In this document: one piece after another, positions 14,341-22,345 of the stretch
How positions within the stretch are numbered: position 1 is the first letter of the stretch
Layout: every line of letters starts with the position of its first letter
Source: CAZSWR01 sp964610885
GTDB lineage: Bacteria > Bacteroidota > Ignavibacteria > Kapaibacteriales > UBA2268
Length of the DNA: 24,535 nt
Assembly (NCBI GenBank): GCA_964610885.1
Contig: CAZSWR010000057.1
Coordinates: forward strand, 1-24,535
Direction of reading: 5' to 3'
Notes under the pieces: model-generated
Seen by the model: only the letters and a program-made list of their open reading frames with translations
Database searches by the model: none
Told to the model about the DNA's origin: nothing
Translations under genes and position numbers: made by a program

Positions 14341-14380
14341 TAATAAAAGTATTTGTTTGATAACCATCTGTTTTGTGTGA

Positions 14381-16243
14381 ATGAAGTCAGAGCTGAACAA
14401 ATACCCGGCTTGTATATGGCTCGCATCGATACTCATCGGTGCTCTCGCATTTGGTGCTACGACTGCTGCCGGACTCGAACTGCCTGTCGTGGCGGCGGGA
14501 ATTGCTGTGCTGGCCGTCATCGGTTACGCATTTGGTTGGAAGGCGATGGCGTTTGTGCTCGTTGGATTGGTCATGGGCGTGTATGTGTCGCTTTTTTCGC
14601 GCACGGCTATTCACGGGTTGGAAGATGTTACGATTCAGGACAGGCAGGGCTTCCTGGTGGCGCGGGCGGACAGGGTGATTTCCTCGGATTCGGCGAGCCA
14701 GAAGGTGCTGTGCACGGGCCGGCTTAGCTCGGACGCGCTCTCGGCCGAAAGTGTTTGCGTCTTGCTCAGCGTCCGGCGCGGGCTTCGCGATGTGGACTTC
14801 GGCAGGGGATGTATTTTCTCGTCGACTATTCGCTTCAACCTTCCGCAGGAAAGGGCTTTCCCGGGCGAGTTCTCGCAAAAGGACTATTGCCGGTCTTTGG
14901 GGGCTTCGTTTGTGGCGCGAACTGAGACTGATGATTGTTCGATAATCGAACCTGCGAGCGGATTCCTTCTGTTTTTCGACGGTGCCTCGAAAAGGATTTG
15001 CGGCATAATCGACCGAATGTACCCGGCGGAGGTTGCGGGCATTGTGAAAGCATTGGCCACAGGGGACAAATCGCAGATTTCGCCCGAGACAGGCCGTGTT
15101 TTCTCGCTTTCCGGCACGGCGCACGTGCTCAGCGTTAGCGGTTTGCACGTCGGGATTGTCGCTTTTTGCCTATTTGCCATGCTGAGCGGCGTGCGGAACC
15201 GAGTCGTGAAGTTTGTCATATTTTTCGTGCTGATATTCATCTTTGTTGCAATTACCGGCTGGCAGCCCTCGGCGCTCCGGGCCGGGTTCATGGCTGTGGT
15301 GTTCCTGTACCTGCGGACGGCCGAAAGGCGAGCCGTTGGGCTGAACGTGATTTGTTTCTCGATCGCCGTAATCATTTTGTCTTCTCCGCAGTTGGTTTTC
15401 AATGCCGGATTCCAGATGTCTGCGCTGTCGATACTCGGAATTGCAGCCTTCTACGGGCCGGCCGGCAGGTTCGTGGACGCGATCGCGGGCGGGCAGAAAT
15501 CACATTTTCAGTTTTTGCGGAGTTCGATTGCGCTCACCGCGTCGGCCTCGATAGCCGTGGCGCCCGTAACGGCGTACTATTTTGGCTACTATTCGATTGT
15601 GTCGGTTGCGGCGAATCTGATCGTGGTTCCGGCCATTTCCTTGGCAATGATTTTCGTTTACATTTCGATTCCGTTGTATTTGGTTTCGTCCGCGGCGGCG
15701 GCGGTTTATTCGGTTCCGGCTTCGTTTCTCATCGCCTCGTCGGAGAGCTTGAATTCGCTTGCTGTGTCTCTGCCATACTCATTTTTCCGCGATGATTTCA
15801 TCTTTGCGAAAAGTATTATTATATCAATTCTTTTGATATATATCCTTTCGTCGCGGACGCGGCGGGCGGCGATTTTCCGAGTGGGCGCTGCGTGCGTGGC
15901 CGCTGCACTGGTATTCGCTCAATTGGGCGAAGGCGGCGAAGAGTGCGTAGTCGTGCCGAGGAAAGCCAACGTTGCCGTGCTGCTGGCCGACGGCGGCAGG
16001 CACTACGCAATCATAGCCGACCGCCGGCCGGACAACTTTGGCGCGGTGGATTGGGGCGAATTGACGTATTTAGAATCAATTGATGGACCGCTGACGGTCG
16101 CGGTCAGCGGGAACTCCGGGATTGCCCTCACTGACGCCCTTCGCGGGCTTCGCGATTTCGCATACGCGGAAATACCGGCCGATTGCCAGCGCCGAATCAA
16201 TGAAATACTAAATGAAACAATCGTAAAGAGAGTAAAGAAATAA
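14381..16243 (+). CDS. comEC: ComEC/Rec2-type DNA-uptake channel protein
   Basis: This 620-aa polytopic inner-membrane protein has an N-terminal TM cluster (about 10-75), a periplasmic OB-like/DUF4131 section (about 80-190) and the competence domain (about 215-525). The competence domain has the diagnostic FSLSGTAHVLSVSGLHVGIV and a GWQPSALRAGFMA helix. ComEC moves single-stranded DNA across the inner membrane in natural transformation. After the last TM (about 505-525) only about 90 residues remain, with no HxHxDH metallo-beta-lactamase motif, so the C-terminal hydrolase domain of the long form is absent. The ATG at 14381 has only a weak upstream purine stretch. It is preceded by repeats and followed by a 333-bp gap. 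Confidence 0.9.
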   Translation: MKSELNKYPACIWLASILIGALAFGATTAAGLELPVVAAGIAVLAVIGYAFGWKAMAFVLVGLVMGVYVSLFSRTAIHGLEDVTIQDRQGFLVARADRVISSDSASQKVLCTGRLSSDALSAESVCVLLSVRRGLRDVDFGRGCIFSSTIRFNLPQERAFPGEFSQKDYCRSLGASFVARTETDDCSIIEPASGFLLFFDGASKRICGIIDRMYPAEVAGIVKALATGDKSQISPETGRVFSLSGTAHVLSVSGLHVGIVAFCLFAMLSGVRNRVVKFVIFFVLIFIFVAITGWQPSALRAGFMAVVFLYLRTAERRAVGLNVICFSIAVIILSSPQLVFNAGFQMSALSILGIAAFYGPAGRFVDAIAGGQKSHFQFLRSSIALTASASIAVAPVTAYYFGYYSIVSVAANLIVVPAISLAMIFVYISIPLYLVSSAAAAVYSVPASFLIASSESLNSLAVSLPYSFFRDDFIFAKSIIISILLIYILSSRTRRAAIFRVGAACVAAALVFAQLGEGGEECVVVPRKANVAVLLADGGRHYAIIADRRPDNFGAVDWGELTYLESIDGPLTVAVSGNSGIALTDALRGLRDFAYAEIPADCQRRINEILNETIVKRVKK

Positions 16244-16576
16244 GGCACTTGCGCGAAAATTTCGGCCTGATTGTGGTGGATTATTTTTTGGAACAATATT
16301 AAAAATAATTTATTATATTGAATGTTTGCTAAGGGCAAAAACGTATATTGATAATTATTCAATTTTCCGAGAATGCTTGGCGAGCCGTTGGCCACTCAAG
16401 CGAACTGTAAAGAATTGAAATTAATGTTTTCTGTTTGTTATTTGGGATTGAATATACTTTTTTTTCCATACTAAAGTAATGAGTTTCCCGCGCCTGCCAG
16501 ATTGGTTGGGCAGTGCCGACCGGGTTTGTGGCCGGCTCCGGTGGAACAGTATTAGACAATTTATCAAGATTAGAAA
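16244..16576. other. Intergenic region between comEC and nadK
   Basis: No recognised RNA or protein gene is seen. A 33-codon ATG frame (16479-16580) runs to a stop that overlaps the nadK ATG as ATGA. It lacks a good Shine-Dalgarno and could be a leader peptide or chance. The region around 16488-16545 is GC-rich with local palindromy (CCGACCGGG...GGCCGGCTCCGG), set in otherwise AT-rich DNA. Confidence 0.3.
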
Positions 16577-17449
16577 ATGAGAGTCGCCTTATTCGAGAAT
16601 ATCGAAAAACCTGAATCCGCCCGTTTTGCGGCCATTGCAGCTGTGAAGTTGCTTCAGTTGGGGGCAGAAGTTTGTACAACCCGTGAATTGGTGGAGCATG
16701 TGGAGGAGCAATACAGGGAGAGAGTGCGCGCGCTCGATGTCTCTTGCTTCGAGAAATATGCCGACGTGCTTATTTCGTTCGGTGGCGATGGCACTTTGCT
16801 GACAGCTGCCAACCGAATGATTAATTCCGAGATACCGATCATGGCGGTGAACGTCGGGAAATTGGGCTTTTTGGCCGAGTTTTCCGTCAGAGAAATGAAT
16901 ACTTCGCTAGAGAACCTGATTCGCGGGAATTACCGCGTCGTGGACCGAACGATACTCGAAGCGCACATAGACGACAACATACTCTATGCCGTCAACGATT
17001 TCGTGATCGAGAAAAGCACTTCGCGGATGATTATCGTCGAGGCATTTGCCAATTCGCATTTGATCGGCGCATACCGTTCCGATGGTTTGATCGTTACCAC
17101 TCCTACGGGTTCGACGGCGTATTCGCTCTCGAACGGCGGGCCGATAATCACTCCGTCTGCAAACGTGCTTTGCCTCACTCCGATCTGCCCACACACGCTG
17201 ACGCTGCGCCCATTGGTGCTGCCGGATACAATGGAAATCCGACTTCAGGCAACGGATTGCGCTGCTCCGCCCACTTTCGTGGCGGATGGCCAGACGAGCA
17301 TCACTGTTACGCCCGATACGGAGATCGTGATCCGCCGCTCGCCGGCTCTGCTCAAGCTGATCAAGCCGCAAGAGAGTTCGTACTACGACCTGCTTCGGAA
17401 GAAGCTGCTCTGGGGCGCGAATGCCGAAAACCATGGCGAAGAGTATTAA
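16577..17449 (+). CDS. nadK: NAD kinase
   Basis: This 290-aa cytoplasmic enzyme phosphorylates NAD to NADP with ATP or polyphosphate. Diagnostic motifs are SFGGDGTLLTAA (68-79), the NVGKLGFLAEF strand (92-102), a VND variant of the NE/D motif (139-141), the YRSDGLIVTTPTGSTAYSLS Gly-rich block (166-185) followed by NGGPI, and the CPHTLTLRP segment. Length is normal for the family. The start ATG overlaps the stop of a small upstream frame. lgt follows 119 bp later on the same strand. Nothing unusual was seen in the catalytic residues. Confidence 0.95.
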   Translation: MRVALFENIEKPESARFAAIAAVKLLQLGAEVCTTRELVEHVEEQYRERVRALDVSCFEKYADVLISFGGDGTLLTAANRMINSEIPIMAVNVGKLGFLAEFSVREMNTSLENLIRGNYRVVDRTILEAHIDDNILYAVNDFVIEKSTSRMIIVEAFANSHLIGAYRSDGLIVTTPTGSTAYSLSNGGPIITPSANVLCLTPICPHTLTLRPLVLPDTMEIRLQATDCAAPPTFVADGQTSITVTPDTEIVIRRSPALLKLIKPQESSYYDLLRKKLLWGANAENHGEEY

Positions 17450-17568
17450 TCAGCGCATCGCCGCGCCCAGAGTGGCGGGATGAGCAATTGCAAAAATAAG
17501 TTTTGGCGCCGAGCGCAACGAATGCAATCGGCCTAAATAAAGAATAATAACAATGATTAAGGTTTTAG

Positions 17569-18378
17569 ATGAACCCATTATCCATTATTAATTGGAATGT
17601 GTCTCCGGAGATTTTCTCGGTTGGCGGCATACACGTCCGATGGTACGGATTGCTTTTTGCCCTTAGCTTCGTCGTGGGCTACCAGCTGATTTCGTGGATG
17701 TTTCGCCGCGAACAGAAGCCGCAAAGGGCCATGGATTCGCTTACGATCTGGATGATTGTCGGCACTGTGGTGGGCGCGCGCTTGGGGCACTGTCTGTTCT
17801 ACGAGCCTGCGGCCTATTTGCAGAATCCGCTCGAAATCCTGATGATTTGGAAGGGCGGGCTGGCCAGCCACGGCGCTGCAATAGGAATTATTATATCCAT
17901 ATACTATTTCAGCAAGAAATACCAGAACCTGCCGATGCTTTGGACCTTGGACCGTTTGGTGGTCGTTGTTGCCCTCGCCGGATTCTTTATTCGTATGGGG
18001 AATTTGTTCAATTCGGAAATATATGGCCACCCGACCGATTTGCCTTGGGGAGTGGTTTTCCCGCCGTTCGCCGATCCATCGGGGCTGCCGCGCCATCCGT
18101 CCCAGGTTTATGAATCGATTGCCTACCTGATTTTCTTTGCAATTCTGTTCAGGGTCTATCTGAAGAACTATAAAACAATGAACAACGGCTATTTGCTTTC
18201 TCTGTTCCTGATGCTAATCTTCGGAGCCAGGTTCCTGATCGAGTTCACTAAGGAGGGGCAGGCCTCTTTCGACGATGCTTTGCCGATCACGATGGGGCAG
18301 ATACTCAGCATACCGTTCGTTTGCTATGGAGTTTATTTGTACCTGAAAACTAAGAAACCAAAGGCTGCCGAAGGATGA
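17569..18378 (+). CDS. lgt: Prolipoprotein diacylglyceryl transferase
   Basis: This 269-aa integral membrane enzyme transfers diacylglycerol from phosphatidylglycerol to the lipobox Cys of prolipoproteins, the first step of lipoprotein maturation. Visible hallmarks are HVRWYGLLFALSFVVGY near the N-terminus, KGGLASHGAAIG with the essential-type His, the Lgt signature RMGNLFNSEIYGHPTDLPWG, PRHPSQVYES and the late GARFLIEF. AAGG lies 6 nt before the ATG. It overlaps the next gene by ATGA, implying translational coupling. It would process the two lipoproteins at the start of the window. Confidence 0.95.
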   Translation: MNPLSIINWNVSPEIFSVGGIHVRWYGLLFALSFVVGYQLISWMFRREQKPQRAMDSLTIWMIVGTVVGARLGHCLFYEPAAYLQNPLEILMIWKGGLASHGAAIGIIISIYYFSKKYQNLPMLWTLDRLVVVVALAGFFIRMGNLFNSEIYGHPTDLPWGVVFPPFADPSGLPRHPSQVYESIAYLIFFAILFRVYLKNYKTMNNGYLLSLFLMLIFGARFLIEFTKEGQASFDDALPITMGQILSIPFVCYGVYLYLKTKKPKAAEG

Positions 18379-18755
18379 AAACTATACTGATCGTAGGCAT
18401 GGTCGTCGTCAATTTAGCATTGTTTTTCTATACAATTGGTTCGGTTGCAGTTTACAGGCGGCGCAGCGTGAGCGCATTCGTTCTGTGGACGCTCACTTTG
18501 GGCTTGTTTTTCGACGCATTCGCCACGTCGTGCATGATTTATGGGTCTTCGCAGGGCGGGATCACTCTGCACGGGTTTGTGGGATACTCGGCTCTGATGG
18601 CAATGGCCGCAGATGTGTCGTCCCTATTCAGGCTGAAGAAAAAAAATGGTCTGGAGTCCGAACTGCCTCGAAAATTCTTCACATACTCCATGCTGGCCTA
18701 CGCCTGGTGGATAATTGCATACGTAACAGGCGCTGTGATCGTGGGCCTCAGGTAG
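18375..18755 (+). CDS. Small four-TM membrane protein, HsmA-like (TIGR03987 type)
   Basis: This 126-aa protein has four predicted membrane helices (about 3-22, 34-53, 63-81 and 101-122). The pattern LFFYTIGSVAVYRRR, then TLTLGLFFDAFATSCM, then HGFVGYSALMAMAADVSSLFRL and finally YSMLAYAWWIIAYVTG matches the layout I recall for the HsmA/TIGR03987 family. A clostridial member of that family is reported to help withstand heme stress. Its ATG overlaps the lgt stop (ATGA), so the two are translationally coupled. No heme-responsive regulator is adjacent. The family match is from memory of the motif pattern, so the function here is only suggested. Confidence 0.65.
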   Translation: MKTILIVGMVVVNLALFFYTIGSVAVYRRRSVSAFVLWTLTLGLFFDAFATSCMIYGSSQGGITLHGFVGYSALMAMAADVSSLFRLKKKNGLESELPRKFFTYSMLAYAWWIIAYVTGAVIVGLR

Positions 18756-18977
18756 CCCCCCAAACGCGAGGTGCGTTATAAAAAGTTTACATATAAATTT
18801 TTGTTCAAACAATATTGCTTTTATTCCAACGTTTGAAAAACTAAGATTGAAAACAAAAATAGGATTAAAGGTTATTTTTCATTATATTACTATAAGATGG
18901 AAAACCAACTTTTTCCCTTGTTAAATAGATAGCATGGATTATTAACAGTATCTGATTGATATTTAAAATAAAGAACG

Positions 18978-20009
18978 ATGGCTGATCTAAAGAAAATTCT
19001 CGTAGCTGAAGACGAGCTAACCAATTCAATACTTCTGAAGCGATTGCTGACGAAGGCGGGCTACTCGGTGGTTGTTGCGCATAATGGAGTGGATGCACTA
19101 AAACATTTCGAACGCGAACAATTCGATGCCCTTCTCACGGATTGGATGATGCCACAAATGGACGGAATCGAGCTGATTAGGCGAATTCGCCAAAACATCA
19201 AACCCGTCCCATTTGTCGTAATGATTACGGCGTTGGTCTCGGAGGGGGCGCGATCCTATGCGCTCGAATCCGGTGCCGACGACTATATCGCTAAGCCAAT
19301 TGACGTTGACGAATTGCTCACCCGCGTGAAGGACGGACTGGACCGCAAACAGCAAGGGCTTCCCGCCAAACCTAACCAGTTGCTTATGCGCGAACTCGAC
19401 GTCGATCCTCCTTTCGTGGGCGTCGTAATCGCTACGAGTACCGGCGGGCCGCCGACGCTTATCGAACTGTTTAGGAACATTCCGGCAAATACCAACGCCG
19501 CATTCTACATCGTGCAGCACGGGCCGCCATGGATGCTCGAGACCTTTTCGCAGCGCCTGCAAAGGGAAACACCTTTGAAAGTGTCCCTGGCCGTCAATGG
19601 TGCCACGAGCGAGGCGGGAAATATCTATATAGCCCCGGGCGATCGGCACATGTGGGTCAATCCGGAGAACTATAAGTTGGTGCTCGACGACGGGCCGAAA
19701 GAAAACTTCGTCCGCCCGGCTGCCGATCCGCTGTTCCGTAGCGCTGCCAATGCTTTTGGCAAGTTCTGCGTCGGGGTGGTGCTGACAGGATTGGGCCGCG
19801 ATGGCACTCAGGGCGCGGCGCAAATCGCCTCGGTCGGTGGGACTATCGTCGTCCAGGACCCGGAAACGGCCGTAGCCCCGTCGATGCCCCGCACGGTGAT
19901 CGAATCCGGCATCAACCACAAGGCCTTCCCGCTCCAAGACATCAGCCAAGCGGTTACGGATACAATTTTCCCGATTGCCGCAATGCTGAAAAAGAAACAT
20001 GAAAACTAA
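18978..20009 (+). CDS. cheB: REC-CheB chemoreceptor methylesterase/response regulator
   Basis: The N-terminal receiver (1-120) has acidic E11/D12, phospho-acceptor D55 in LLTDWMMPQMDG, T84 and K106 (AKPID). Residues 145-340 form a CheB methylesterase domain with the full triad: S154 in IATSTGGPP, H181 in IVQHGPP and D275 in LTGLGRDGT. CheB demethylates or deamidates chemoreceptor glutamates when phosphorylated. Length (343 aa) is usual. No cheR, cheA, cheW or receptor gene is in the window, and flanking genes are unrelated, so it is an orphan that may serve a remote or alternative signalling array. A clear terminator follows at 20029-20053. Confidence 0.9.
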   Translation: MADLKKILVAEDELTNSILLKRLLTKAGYSVVVAHNGVDALKHFEREQFDALLTDWMMPQMDGIELIRRIRQNIKPVPFVVMITALVSEGARSYALESGADDYIAKPIDVDELLTRVKDGLDRKQQGLPAKPNQLLMRELDVDPPFVGVVIATSTGGPPTLIELFRNIPANTNAAFYIVQHGPPWMLETFSQRLQRETPLKVSLAVNGATSEAGNIYIAPGDRHMWVNPENYKLVLDDGPKENFVRPAADPLFRSAANAFGKFCVGVVLTGLGRDGTQGAAQIASVGGTIVVQDPETAVAPSMPRTVIESGINHKAFPLQDISQAVTDTIFPIAAMLKKKHEN

Positions 20010-20028
20010 ATAGTTAAATTATAATTAA

Positions 20029-20053
20029 GAGGGGCATATTAGCCCCTTTTTTT
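20029..20053 (+). terminator. Rho-independent terminator after the CheB gene
   Basis: The GGGGC-ATATTA-GCCCC hairpin (extended by the A upstream) is followed by an eight-T run. It begins 20 bp after the CheB-family stop codon and separates it from the secreted-protein gene. Confidence 0.85.
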
Positions 20054-20114
20054 ATTTGTATTTTTTTTGTATTTTCGATTTGAAATTTTCTTTACAAATT
20101 AGACTGACAGTTTT

Positions 20115-20933
20115 ATGCAAAAAGCCTTCAAATTCCTGACATCAATTGTTGCATCCCTCGTTTGTTTGCATTTCCTTGGGCTTAGCGCCATCGCCGGGCA
20201 ATACTTGGTGAAGGGCGTCATTACCGATAAATTCTCCGGCAAGCCGACCGGTTCCACAATCGAATTTCGCTCACCGGACGGAAAGAAAATCAAGACTCAA
20301 TCAAATACCATTTCCGGCGAATACCAACAAGTGCTCGAAACCGGCATCCAATACGACATTATCTTTACCGGTAACGATATTGCCCGCCAAGTCGAAAAAT
20401 TGCCGCTCTCGAATTCCGATTCGTACCACGAGATGGTTGCAAACTTTTCCGTGAAGAAATTCATTGCCGGCATGGAATTCGACAAGCTGGAAGCGTTCAA
20501 ATCCGGAAATACATCGATTGGCCAGGGAGCCACGAAATCCTTCGACGAATTGCAAGAAGTCATGAAGTTCAATCGCAACGTGGTTTTTGAGGTCAGGGTC
20601 AGCGCGCACGACAAATTCAAACTCCAACGCAAGGATCCCGTAAAGCCAGCAGCAGAAAAAAAAGCCAAGAAAGATAAAAAATCCAAAAAAGGCAAAAAAC
20701 AAACTGAAGAACCAGCCGCCCAACCCACACCAGAACCCGCCGAGAACGCTTCGGACAGCCCGAAGACACGAAAGACAGTGGACGAAAGAGTCGAAGCAAT
20801 GAAAAAATATATCGATTCGTGGCCCCGTTTCTCCGATAGGATCGTGGTGGTGCCGGACTATTCGCTTGGCGGCCCCGGCCGCGATGAATCAGTCCTGATC
20901 GTCGTTAAGAAAATTGAAAAGAACTTGGACTAA
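20115..20933 (+). CDS. Secreted OmpA-like/carboxypeptidase-regulatory-like protein
   Basis: This 272-aa protein has a Sec signal peptide (about 1-28, with an AIAG cleavage-type end). Residues about 30-130 look like a carboxypeptidase-regulatory-like beta-sandwich (VKGVITDKFSGKPTGSTIEFRSPDGK and later strands), common in Bacteroidota surface proteins. Residues about 155-175 (MKFNRNVVFEVRVSAHD) and 219-270 (DERVEAMKKYIDSWPRFSDRIVVVPDY onward) resemble the two halves of a divergent OmpA-C peptidoglycan-binding fold. They are split by a highly lysine-rich and then P/E/A-rich insert (about 176-218). It is flanked by terminators on both sides and is probably monocistronic. Shine-Dalgarno is weak. 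The exact role is unknown. Confidence 0.7.
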   Translation: MQKAFKFLTSIVASLVCLHFLGLSAIAGQYLVKGVITDKFSGKPTGSTIEFRSPDGKKIKTQSNTISGEYQQVLETGIQYDIIFTGNDIARQVEKLPLSNSDSYHEMVANFSVKKFIAGMEFDKLEAFKSGNTSIGQGATKSFDELQEVMKFNRNVVFEVRVSAHDKFKLQRKDPVKPAAEKKAKKDKKSKKGKKQTEEPAAQPTPEPAENASDSPKTRKTVDERVEAMKKYIDSWPRFSDRIVVVPDYSLGGPGRDESVLIVVKKIEKNLD

Positions 20934-20989
20934 ACCAACGCCGCCGCATCCACGGCAATACATTTGGGATGAAATTGATTAAATTGTTC

Positions 20990-21025
20990 CGCGCTCTTTT
21001 TGGTTTTCAGAAAAGGGCGCTTTTT
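20990..21025 (+). terminator. Rho-independent terminator just upstream of cdsA
   Basis: The CGCGCTCTTTT arm pairs with AAAAGGGCGC (wobble tolerated) around a TGGTTTTCAG loop, followed by TTTTTCTTT. It ends only about 5 bases before the cdsA Shine-Dalgarno AAGGAG, so it both ends the upstream transcript and sits in any cdsA leader. Confidence 0.75.
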
Positions 21026-21042
21026 CTTTGAAGGAGTACGAA

Positions 21043-21915
21043 ATGAGCGAATTGTTCAAAAGAATAGCCGTGGCAATAGTCGGCATTCCGGTGGCTTTCT
21101 TTGCAATTTATTCGGGCGGCGCAGTGCTGGCCGTGGCCGTTGTTATCATAACATCTATAGCCCTGTGGGAGTTCTATGATTTGGCGCGGAAGAAAGCCCT
21201 GCACCCGAAGGATCCGATTGGATTCTTGCTCAATTTATACTTTGTCCTGTTCATTGCGTTCGTGCCCGCATCCAAGAATATGTATCCGATACACCTCATA
21301 TCGGGCCTTGCCATGATTGTGCTTCTGGCTCTGCTCGTTGAGCTTTTCTCGCGAAAGGGGAACCCTCTGCTGAACTTAGCCACAATGGGCGGAGGATTCA
21401 TGTACGTAACTCTGCCATTTACTTTCCTGATCCTGCTGCGCCGCGCAGGAGAGTTCTTCCCCGAGTCATTCAGCTTCACGCTTGGCACCCAAGCGGACGA
21501 CCCCTGGGGCGCGTGGATGCTCCTGACGGTTTTCGTGGCGGTCTGGTGTTGCGATTCGTTCGCATATTTCTTCGGCCGCGCATTTGGCCAGCATAAACTG
21601 TTTCCGCGCGTCAGCCCGAAAAAATCTTGGGAAGGCGCCGTAGCCGGATTCTTTTTCGCAATGGCTGCCGTGATCGGTATGAATGCACTTTTTGCTCTCG
21701 GCCTCGGCGTGGTACATTCCTTGGCTATCGGCGCGGCGATTGGCGTATCGGGCCAATTGGGCGATCTGGCGGAATCCTTGCTGAAAAGGGATGCCGGAGT
21801 GAAGGACAGCTCAGCAATCATTCCCGGCCATGGCGGAGTGCTCGACCGCTTCGACAGCATTATTTTCGCAGTACCGACCGTCTATGCGTACCTGCTGCTG
21901 GTGTTTGGGAAATAA
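21043..21915 (+). CDS. cdsA: Phosphatidate cytidylyltransferase (CDP-diglyceride synthase)
   Basis: This 290-aa polytopic membrane enzyme makes CDP-diacylglycerol from phosphatidic acid and CTP, the branch-point of phospholipid synthesis. The family signature is complete: SPKKSWEGAVAGF, then GDLAESLLKRDAGVKDS and PGHGGVLDRFDS, with metal-binding acidic residues in place. The ATG at 21043 is chosen because GAAGGAG is 6 nt upstream; a TTG 15 nt earlier falls inside that Shine-Dalgarno region. It is convergent with hrcA across a repeat-rich 428-bp spacer. Confidence 0.95.
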   Translation: MSELFKRIAVAIVGIPVAFFAIYSGGAVLAVAVVIITSIALWEFYDLARKKALHPKDPIGFLLNLYFVLFIAFVPASKNMYPIHLISGLAMIVLLALLVELFSRKGNPLLNLATMGGGFMYVTLPFTFLILLRRAGEFFPESFSFTLGTQADDPWGAWMLLTVFVAVWCCDSFAYFFGRAFGQHKLFPRVSPKKSWEGAVAGFFFAMAAVIGMNALFALGLGVVHSLAIGAAIGVSGQLGDLAESLLKRDAGVKDSSAIIPGHGGVLDRFDSIIFAVPTVYAYLLLVFGK

Positions 21916-22323
21916 TGATGAGCTGATGAGCGGATAAGCTGATGAGCGGATTGTATTCTCTAATTGAAAATTGTATAAATCCTCAGGAAACAGTTGTAGG
22001 GGCACGGCACACCGTGCCCTTCTTCCAGAAATCTGCTTGCATGCTCTAATGCAAAGCTGTGCCACACTTCGGAAGTGTGGCACAGCTTGAGTAAATAACT
22101 GATATACATGAAGATAGAGTGATTGGACTGGCTCAAAAGGGTCATTCTCAAGCGAAGTGAAGAATCCATGCTATTCGTAAGTCCTTGCTAATAATGGATG
22201 TTTCACTTCGTTCAACATGACAAAAACAGTCTTTTCGGACTTTTGAGACGGCCCCTTTGAGACAGCCCCACAAAAGCATTATCACATCAGCTCATTTTCA
22301 CATCAATGTAATGCCCTGCTTTT
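21916..22323. repeat. Palindrome-rich intergenic region with MITE-like element
   Basis: No gene is seen between cdsA and hrcA. In order the region holds: short direct repeats of GCTGATGAGCGGAT (21922-21950); a GGGCACGG-CACA-CCGTGCCC hairpin (22000-22019); a perfect 17-bp inverted repeat around a single G (22054-22088), which would fold as a long hairpin; and a MITE-like element. The MITE-like element's arms run from 22127 (GGCTCAAAAGGGTCATTCTC... GAAGTGAAGAATCC) and back from 22270 (GGGGCTGTCTCAAAGGGGCC... GAACGAAGTGAAACATCC). An 11-bp inverted pair, ATGAGCTGATG (21918-21928) and CATCAGCTCAT (22285-22295), brackets the whole. Confidence 0.8.
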
Positions 22324-22345
22324 AAAAAAAGTGGCATTCGCCACT
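22324..22345 (-). terminator. Rho-independent terminator of hrcA
   Basis: On the minus strand AGTGGC-GAAT-GCCACT is followed directly by a run of seven T. The stem overlaps the hrcA stop codon, so termination occurs right at the end of the gene. Confidence 0.88.

Noticed and set aside
22000..22088. Possible structured RNA gene at the paired hairpins after cdsA
   Set aside because: The hairpins look like dispersed palindromic repeats. No promoter or known RNA family pattern was recognised.
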